From: Streptomyces smyrnaeus
Lineage (GTDB): Bacteria > Actinomycetota > Actinomycetes > Streptomycetales > Streptomycetaceae
Length of the DNA stretch: 64,000 nucleotides
Reading direction: 5' to 3'
Assembly: GCF_017676345.1 (NCBI RefSeq)
Contig: NZ_JAFFZM010000013.1
Location: 185,524 to 249,523, forward strand
Part shown: in pieces, positions 59,047-64,000 of the stretch
How the letters are laid out: each line of letters opens with the position of its first letter
Position numbering within the stretch: the first letter of the stretch is position 1
Notes under the pieces: model-generated
Seen by the model: only the letters and a program-made list of their open reading frames with translations
Told to the model about the DNA's origin: nothing
Databases searched by the model: none
Translations under genes and position numbers: made by a program

Positions 59047-59640
59047 TCACTCCTGCTGCGGGTTGGGATCGACGTGGATCTGGTTGAATCCCTGGTCTAG
59101 GAGGGCTGGGCGGTTCGCGTTCCCGTCTGATCGGGCCCACTGGCTGGATACGGCGTCGAGTACGGCCGTGGCGGCGTTGGTGAGCAGGTCCGCGGTGTAC
59201 GGGTCGAGGTCGGTCCCTGGCCGATGTTGGAGTGCGTCGCTGACTCGCCTGCGCCATTCGGTTCTGCGTTGGTGGAGTCGCCCGGCCAGTGCGGGCGTTG
59301 CCTCGATCAGGCGGATGGTGGCGAGTGCCTGCTCACTGGCGTGGATCTCTTCCTGCCAAGCCTGCAGGACGTGGTGCAGGCACTCCCACGGCCTTTCGTC
59401 TGCTGGTCGCGCTGCGATGTCGGCGACGACGTTCTCTCCGGTGAGGTCGATGCCGTCGAAGACGACGTCTTCCTTGGTCGGGAAGTAGCGGAAGAAGCTG
59501 CGCTTGGTCATGCCGGCTGCTCGGGCGATGTCCTCGACGGTCGTCTCGTCGAAGCCCTGGCGGGCGAACAGGTCGATGGCCACTTGGGCGAGCTCCGCCC
59601 GCACTGCTCGGCGGGTGCGTTCGCGCAGTCCTTCTTTCAT
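59047..59640 (-). CDS. TetR-family transcriptional regulator
   Basis: 197 residues. HTH: RERTRRAVRAELAQVAIDLFARQGFDETTVEDIARAAGMTKRSFFRYFPTKEDVVFDGI, the 'SFFRYFPSKEDVV' subtype. C-terminal ligand-binding region ends NQIHVDPNPQQE. Divergent from an SDR gene whose start overlaps a small palindrome, the likely operator. Confidence 0.93.
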   Translation of the reverse strand: MKEGLRERTRRAVRAELAQVAIDLFARQGFDETTVEDIARAAGMTKRSFFRYFPTKEDVVFDGIDLTGENVVADIAARPADERPWECLHHVLQAWQEEIHASEQALATIRLIEATPALAGRLHQRRTEWRRRVSDALQHRPGTDLDPYTADLLTNAATAVLDAVSSQWARSDGNANRPALLDQGFNQIHVDPNPQQE

Positions 59641-59676
59641 GCACTCAGTCTACTTTGCTTCATTCGATGACTATCA

Positions 59677-59691
59677 TGTCACCAAGTGACA
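59677..59691. promoter_or_regulatory. Probable TetR operator
   Basis: TGTCAC-CAA-GTGACA, a perfect 6-bp dyad in the 52-bp gap between TetR and SDR starts, ending 1 bp before the SDR ATG at 59693. An internal ATG at 59714 may therefore be the true SDR start. Confidence 0.65.
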
Positions 59692-59692
59692 G

Positions 59693-60595
59693 ATGACGAA
59701 TGGGATGGTGTCCATGGAAGGCAAGATCGTCCTGGTGACCGGCAGCACGGGTGGCATCGGCAAGGAGACTGCGCGACAGTTGGCCGCGCTCGGCGCGAGC
59801 GTGATCCTCGTCGGACGGGACAAGTGCCGCGCCGACGCTGCCGTGGCGGACCTCCGTCACACCAGCGGGAATGACGACGTCACGGCGATAACGGCCGACA
59901 TGTCCCGGCTGCGCGACGTCCGTCGCCTCGCCCAGGAGGCCGGCGGCCGGGCCGGCGGCGTGGACGTGCTGATCAACAACGCCGGAGCGACCCGTTCCCA
60001 CCGCGAGGTGACCGAGGACGGTATCGAGACCGCGTTCGCGGTCAACGTGGTCGCGCCGTTCTGCCTCACCCACTGGCTGATGCCGGCCCTGACCGCGTCC
60101 GGGCAGGCCCGGGTCATCAACATCACCGGCGGCATCCCCCGGGGGCGGATCGACCTCGACAACCTGCAGGGCGAGAAGTCCTATGTCGGGCTGTCGTTCT
60201 ACAACCAGACCAAGCTGGCGCAGATGGCGATGAGCTACCGCTTCGCACAGGAACTTGCGGCCACACCGGTGACGCTGAACGTCGCCTACCCCGGACACGC
60301 CTATACCTCGATGAACAAGAACCTCACCGTCGGCACCTATCCGCCACTGGCCCGCCCGATCGTCCCGTTGCTGCGGCTGGCGATGCCTGTCGTCTACGGC
60401 CACCGGGCGCTGCTGAGGGCCACGCGCTCCAGCGTGTACCTCGCCTCCAGCCCCGAGGAGCGCAAAACGAACGGCGTCTACTTCAACAGCAAGGCCAAGC
60501 CGACCCCGTGGCCCGATGCCGTCCTGGACGACACCACCCGCAACACCATTTGGGAGCTGTGCGAGATGCAGCGCGACCGTCCGACCACGGCGTAA
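59693..60595 (+). CDS. SDR-family oxidoreductase (retinol-dehydrogenase-like)
   Basis: 300 residues from the first ATG; the protein proper begins near MEGKIVLVTGSTGGIGKETARQLAALGASVILVGRD, so the ATG at 59714 is an alternative. Further motifs: VDVLINNAGATRS, VINITGGIPRG and YNQTKLAQ as the active-site Tyr-x-x-x-Lys. Divergent from a TetR regulator. The substrate is unknown. Confidence 0.92.
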   Translation: MTNGMVSMEGKIVLVTGSTGGIGKETARQLAALGASVILVGRDKCRADAAVADLRHTSGNDDVTAITADMSRLRDVRRLAQEAGGRAGGVDVLINNAGATRSHREVTEDGIETAFAVNVVAPFCLTHWLMPALTASGQARVINITGGIPRGRIDLDNLQGEKSYVGLSFYNQTKLAQMAMSYRFAQELAATPVTLNVAYPGHAYTSMNKNLTVGTYPPLARPIVPLLRLAMPVVYGHRALLRATRSSVYLASSPEERKTNGVYFNSKAKPTPWPDAVLDDTTRNTIWELCEMQRDRPTTA

Positions 60596-60624
60596 CCCTG
60601 CCCCCGACGAGGATGGACGTGCTC

Positions 60625-61671
60625 ATGGTGCATCGCAACGCCCCGCTCAGCCTGGAGGGGTGGCGCCGCCTGATCGCTCGGTGTGGGACCCGACTGATCG
60701 CTCACGTAGCAGCCGAGGCGGGTATCGCGCGTGCGTGCGCCAAGTGGGTCGACCGATGGCGGCGATATGGCGAAGCCGGTCTTCCAGGCCGCCCCTCGAC
60801 ACCGCACAGCAGCCCGACCGCGACGCCGCCCGAGGCGATCCGACGGGTCGGGGCATGGTGGCGTGAGCACGAGTGGTCCGCCCGACGGATCACCGACGAA
60901 CCCGCCGACCTGGGCATCGTCATCGACCGACGCACGGTCGGCCGCCACCTGAGCCGGCCCGGGCTGCTCCGGCGAGGGTTCATCGACCCCAGCGGCGGCA
61001 CCGACCGCAGGGCCCGGCAAGATCATTGCCCGCCGGCCCGGGCACATGGTCCACTTGGACTGAACAAGGCCTGCCGGATCCCCGACGGCGGGGGCCGGCG
61101 GATCCACGGCCGAAACAGCGACCAGGCCAAGGTGACGGCACGGGCGAAGACGGCCGGCGCGAAGCGCGGCCACATCTACCTGCACTCCATCGTCGACGGT
61201 CACTTTCGGCTCGTCTGCATCGAACCCCTGGACGACGAGAAGGGCTTCACCGCGGCGGCGTTCCTCGCCCGTGCGAGGGTTTGGTTTGCCCACGGCATCA
61301 ACCACATCCAGAGGAGCGTCACCGACAACGGCGCCTGCCGACGATCCGGCGACTTCGCCCGGATCGTCGGTAACCAGACCCGCCACCAGAAGACCAAGCC
61401 CTGCACAGCCCGCCACAACGGGACGGTGGCACGCCACCAGCGCGTCCTGGCCGAAGAACTGCTCTGCGCCCGGGACTTCACCAGCGAAGACGCGCGATCG
61501 GCTGCGATTGCCGTCTGGAACATCCACTACAACTGTCACCGGCCGCACAGCGGCGCCGACGACCAGCCGCCGGCATCACGCCTTTTGCGGCAGTATCACC
61601 AACGTCCAGCCCTCGGAGAGAGGACGCCGCCGGAGTCATTGTCCTCATCCACAGCGCGCGAGTCTCGTTGA
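60625..61671 (+). pseudogene. IS481-family transposase, inactivated
   Basis: 348 codons with the IS481 architecture: MVHRNAPLSLEGWRRLIARCGTRLIAHVAAEAGIARAC (HTH), RRYGEAGLPGRPSTPH, then the rve-type core. Around 61005-61065 the frame is displaced; the other frame shows IIARRPGHMVHLD, the first catalytic Asp, followed by a stop. The second Asp survives in VTDNGAC, but the catalytic Glu is Ala (RHNGTVARHQR instead of GKVERYNR). With two of three catalytic residues lost, the element is dead. Terminal repeats were not identified. Confidence 0.85.
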
Positions 61672-61878
61672 CCTGCAACCCGACCGGCCACCGTATACCG
61701 GTCGCGGGGGTATCCAGCCGCTGCTCACATCCGGCGGGCAAACCGCACAGGAGGGTACGGCGACCCCGCCGGCAGGCAGAACGGCTTGCTCTGCCGGCGA
61801 CGGCACGACGTTCGACGCCCCGAACAATCCTCCTTCCCCGAGAGGGGTGTCGCTGCGTGCGGTGCCGGGCGGGATGGC

Positions 61879-62946
61879 TCAGGCCTGGAACTCGTCGATG
61901 ACCACAACGCCGGTCGGTCCGTACGTCTCCAGGGACTCCAGCACCCCGTTCGCCTCGTGCAGGCCGACGGTGCGGGTCACGATCCGGCCGGGGTTGAGGC
62001 GGCCCGCGGAGATCATGTTCAGCATGGTGCCGAATCGCTGGCCCTGCATGCCGAAGGCACTCAGAATCTCCAGCTCCTTGACCATCATGACGTCGATCGG
62101 CAGCGCCACCTCCCCCTTCTCCGCGGCGGTGGTGTGCCCGAGCTGGAGGTGGCGGCCCCGTGTACGCAGGGACAGGACGGAGTTGCGGCAGGCCTCGGCG
62201 ATCCCGACGGCGTCGACCGACACGTGCGCTCCACCCCTGGTGAGGTTCTTCACCGCCTCCGTGGGCTGGTCCTTCGCCGCGTTGATGGTATGGACCGCGC
62301 CCAAGGCCCGCGCGGCCTCCAGCTTCTCGTCCGTGATGTCGATCGCGATGACGTTGGCGCCCGTCGCCGCGGCGACCTCCACCGTCGACAGGCCCATGCC
62401 GCCGCCGGCTCCGTACACCGCGACCCATTCCCCGCCGCGGACCTTCGCCTGGTCGACGAGGCCGTGGAAGGCGGTCATGTAGCGGCAGGCGAGAGCGGCG
62501 ACGTCGACGAAGTCGACGGACTCCGGCACGCGGACCAGGTTGACGTCGGCGAAGCGGACGGTGACGTACTCGGCGAAGGCGCCCCAGTAGGAGACCCCGG
62601 GCACGAGCGAGTCCACGTGCTCGCACACCTGCTGGTTGCCGCTGCGGCACATCTCGCAGGAGCCCTCGCCGGGGTTCATCGGGAAGATGACGCGGTCACC
62701 CTCCCGCCAGTGCCGTACGTCCCGGCCGACTTCCATGACGGTGCCGGCGAACTCGTGGCCGAGGACGAACGGGGGCTTGACGCTCGGGCCGCCCGTCCAG
62801 AAGTTCCCGGACCATAGTGCCCAGTCGGTGCGGCAGATCCCGTTGGCGCCGACGCGCAGGATCGCGCCGTCCGGCGGGCAGTCGGGGTCGGGCACGTCGC
62901 GGATGACGAGCGGCTTGTTGAGTTCTTCGATGACTGCGGCGCGCAT
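61879..62946 (-). CDS. Zinc-dependent alcohol dehydrogenase (MDR family)
   Basis: 355 residues. Catalytic zinc ligands are C38 (GICRTDW), H64-E65 (GHEFAGTV) and the later Cys (LACRYMTAFHGL). The structural zinc lobe has C97, C100 and C108 in GSCEMCRSGNQQVC, one Cys fewer than usual. Cofactor motif VAVYGAGGGMGLSTVEVAAATGANVIAIDI (NAD-type Asp). Oxidises an alcohol or reduces an aldehyde/ketone; the substrate is unknown. Divergent from an ABATE/CGNR regulator with a long perfect palindrome in front of its start. Confidence 0.94.
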   Translation of the reverse strand: MRAAVIEELNKPLVIRDVPDPDCPPDGAILRVGANGICRTDWALWSGNFWTGGPSVKPPFVLGHEFAGTVMEVGRDVRHWREGDRVIFPMNPGEGSCEMCRSGNQQVCEHVDSLVPGVSYWGAFAEYVTVRFADVNLVRVPESVDFVDVAALACRYMTAFHGLVDQAKVRGGEWVAVYGAGGGMGLSTVEVAAATGANVIAIDITDEKLEAARALGAVHTINAAKDQPTEAVKNLTRGGAHVSVDAVGIAEACRNSVLSLRTRGRHLQLGHTTAAEKGEVALPIDVMMVKELEILSAFGMQGQRFGTMLNMISAGRLNPGRIVTRTVGLHEANGVLESLETYGPTGVVVIDEFQA

Positions 62947-62985
62947 GGACGCGACCTCCTTGTGGCTCGTGATGCGGCGAGGACC

Positions 62986-63018
62986 TCAAAGTCCACCGGT
63001 TCAAGCGGTGGACTTTGA
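62986..63018. promoter_or_regulatory. Probable operator of the ADH/CGNR pair
   Basis: TCAAAGTCCACCG-gttcaag-CGGTGGACTTTGA, perfect 13-bp arms with a 7-bp spacer, between the divergent ADH (62946) and CGNR (63066) starts. A related half site (AAAGTGGTGGAC) occurs just before the CGNR start. Confidence 0.75.
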
Positions 63019-63065
63019 AGCCAAGTACTTGTCCGACGCGATGTCAACCGCATAAAGTGGTGGAC

Positions 63066-63665
63066 ATGAACGACAAGGGCGGTCGACGCAGAGGGCGCCA
63101 GCGCACCAAGGCCGACTTCCGCTTTGACGACGCGCGCCTGTGCTTCGCCTTCGTCGGCACCCTGGCCGATCGCGGCACGGACACGCCCTTCGAACGGCTG
63201 GCCCGGCCCAACGACCTGGGACGCTGGAGCGTTGAGAGCGGCTGCACCAAGGTGGCGCCGGACTGCACCGAATCCGACCTGGACCACGCCAGACGACTAC
63301 GCGAGGCGATCCAGCGGACGGGCCAGGCTTTGGCCGACGGAGCCCCGCCCGCCCGCGAGGACATCGCGCTCATCAACAGCGCGGCCGCCGAGCCCACCTC
63401 CGTACCCGAACTCTCGGCCGACGCGACCTCCGTGCGCTGGCACGGAGACAGGGTCGCGGCGGTGCTCTCCATGGTTGCGCGGGATCTGATCGAACTCTGC
63501 TGCTCGGAACACCGCACACGCGTCCTCATCTGCGGAAACCCCGCGTGCGGTACACCGTTCGTCGACACCTCCCGTGCGGGCGCCCGCCGCTGGTGCTCGA
63601 TGAAGACCTGCGGCGCCCTCGCCAAGAAGCGCACCTATCGGGCCAGGGCTCAAAACGGGCCCTGA
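63066..63665 (+). CDS. ABATE/CGNR zinc-finger transcriptional regulator
   Basis: 199 residues from the ATG at 63066. The N-terminal ABATE (stress-induced ligand-binding) domain has the FAFVGTLADRGTDTPFERLARPNDLGRW start and DHARRLREAIQRTG. The C-terminal CGNR zinc finger is intact: LICGNPACGTPFVDTSRAGARRWCSMKTCGALAKKRTYRAR. These regulators usually control an adjacent redox gene, here the divergent ADH. Confidence 0.92.
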   Translation: MNDKGGRRRGRQRTKADFRFDDARLCFAFVGTLADRGTDTPFERLARPNDLGRWSVESGCTKVAPDCTESDLDHARRLREAIQRTGQALADGAPPAREDIALINSAAAEPTSVPELSADATSVRWHGDRVAAVLSMVARDLIELCCSEHRTRVLICGNPACGTPFVDTSRAGARRWCSMKTCGALAKKRTYRARAQNGP

Positions 63666-63671
63666 GGCCCG
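63656..63671 (+). terminator. Small hairpin at CGNR gene end
   Basis: CGGGCC-CTGA-GGCCCG overlaps the stop codon; a weak terminator candidate. Confidence 0.35.
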
Positions 63672-64000
63672 GGATACCGGGGAGACTTGGATCTCGAACG
63701 TCCAGGAGAACGGATGGCGACGTTCGGGCGATTTGCCCGATGCCGACCGCGCCGCCCGATAGGCGCTCGACGTGTGCAGGGCACGGAAGTTGAGCCAGAA
63801 CCGGACTCGTGAACATGACCCGACCGTGAATCCGGATGCCTCCCGAACCGTGAACAACTGGCGGCGCTACTCGTGCGGCGACGGGTTGGGTGTCGAAAGG
63901 AACGACGGCTTGCCGGGCTGTGAGCCGGTGATGTTCTGGTCGTACGGTGCCGTGGGTTCCCGGTGCGGTCAGGCGGTCAGACCTGGCGGGGCAGACGGTC
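63672..64000. other. No recognisable gene at window end
   Basis: About 330 bp without a credible start or family. A minus-strand open stretch at about 63985-63874 (ends KPSFLSTPNPSPHE) lacks a start inside the window. Confidence 0.5.

Noticed and set aside
61271..62482. 403-codon plus-strand frame
   Set aside because: Overlaps the IS481 remnant and runs antisense to the alcohol dehydrogenase.

Overview
The window is very GC-rich actinobacterial DNA, almost certainly Streptomyces or a close relative. Evidence is the strong third-position GC, frequent GTG starts, the many TetR, MerR, LysR, ArsR and XRE/MmyB regulators paired with one or two target genes, and typical families (NarL-type two-component system, ABATE/CGNR regulator, pSAM2-like integrase remains). 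No rRNA, tRNA, ribosomal or central-metabolism gene was recognised. Small regulator-target cassettes separated by dead transposases and integrases suggest an accessory stretch such as a chromosome arm or a decayed genomic island.

Layout. 1-6.3 kb: end of a DHA2-type MFS exporter, a deleted Tn3 transposase, an SDR operon divergent from a LysR gene, a small secreted protein and a DHFR-like reductase. 6.7-8.9 kb: a MerR-controlled metalloid cassette (MerR, MerT-like protein, ACR3-type efflux). 9-17 kb: integrase debris; a LysR/EamA/NAD(P)-binding cassette; a VOC-ArsR-SRPBCC-TIGR03086 operon; an alpha/beta hydrolase divergent from its TetR. 18-26 kb: a FtsX/MacB-type ABC exporter with TetR, a DUF3885 protein and an MFS exporter with TetR. 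26-33 kb: a mobile-element graveyard (three tyrosine-recombinase fragments and a Tn3 fragment) around a frameshifted LysR, an MFS exporter and an isochorismatase-like protein. 33.3-38.7 kb: a second FtsX-type ABC exporter divergent from a histidine kinase/response regulator pair. 38.7-43 kb: a truncated inositol monophosphatase, a serine recombinase, a MerR-methyltransferase fusion, another Tn3 fragment and overlapping small ORFs of plasmid or integrative-element type. 43.3-47.5 kb: secreted lipase, Gfo/Idh-like protein, broken WYL regulator and a four-EF-hand calcium protein.

The most unusual locus is 47855-50904: one open reading frame encodes a class I terpene synthase fused to a complete cytochrome P450, and it overlaps a SAM-dependent methyltransferase gene by 4 bp. 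It reads as a compact three-activity terpene pathway (cyclise, oxidise, methylate). The divergent EF-hand protein and the downstream M24-peptidase-like protein may or may not belong to it.

50.9-64 kb: more IS remnants, an MmyB regulator with a divergent SDR, a decayed second copy of the 3.5-4.5 kb LysR locus, a 301-bp deleted IS beside an apparently intact 871-bp IS5-family element, a DUF3237/SnoaL operon with TetR, an integrase fragment followed by an orphan fragment of CRISPR Cas1, a TetR/SDR pair, a dead IS481 transposase, and a zinc alcohol dehydrogenase divergent from an ABATE/CGNR regulator. Several divergent pairs have clear palindromes between them, so the likely operators can be placed. 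All family assignments come from reading translated motifs; no database search was run.
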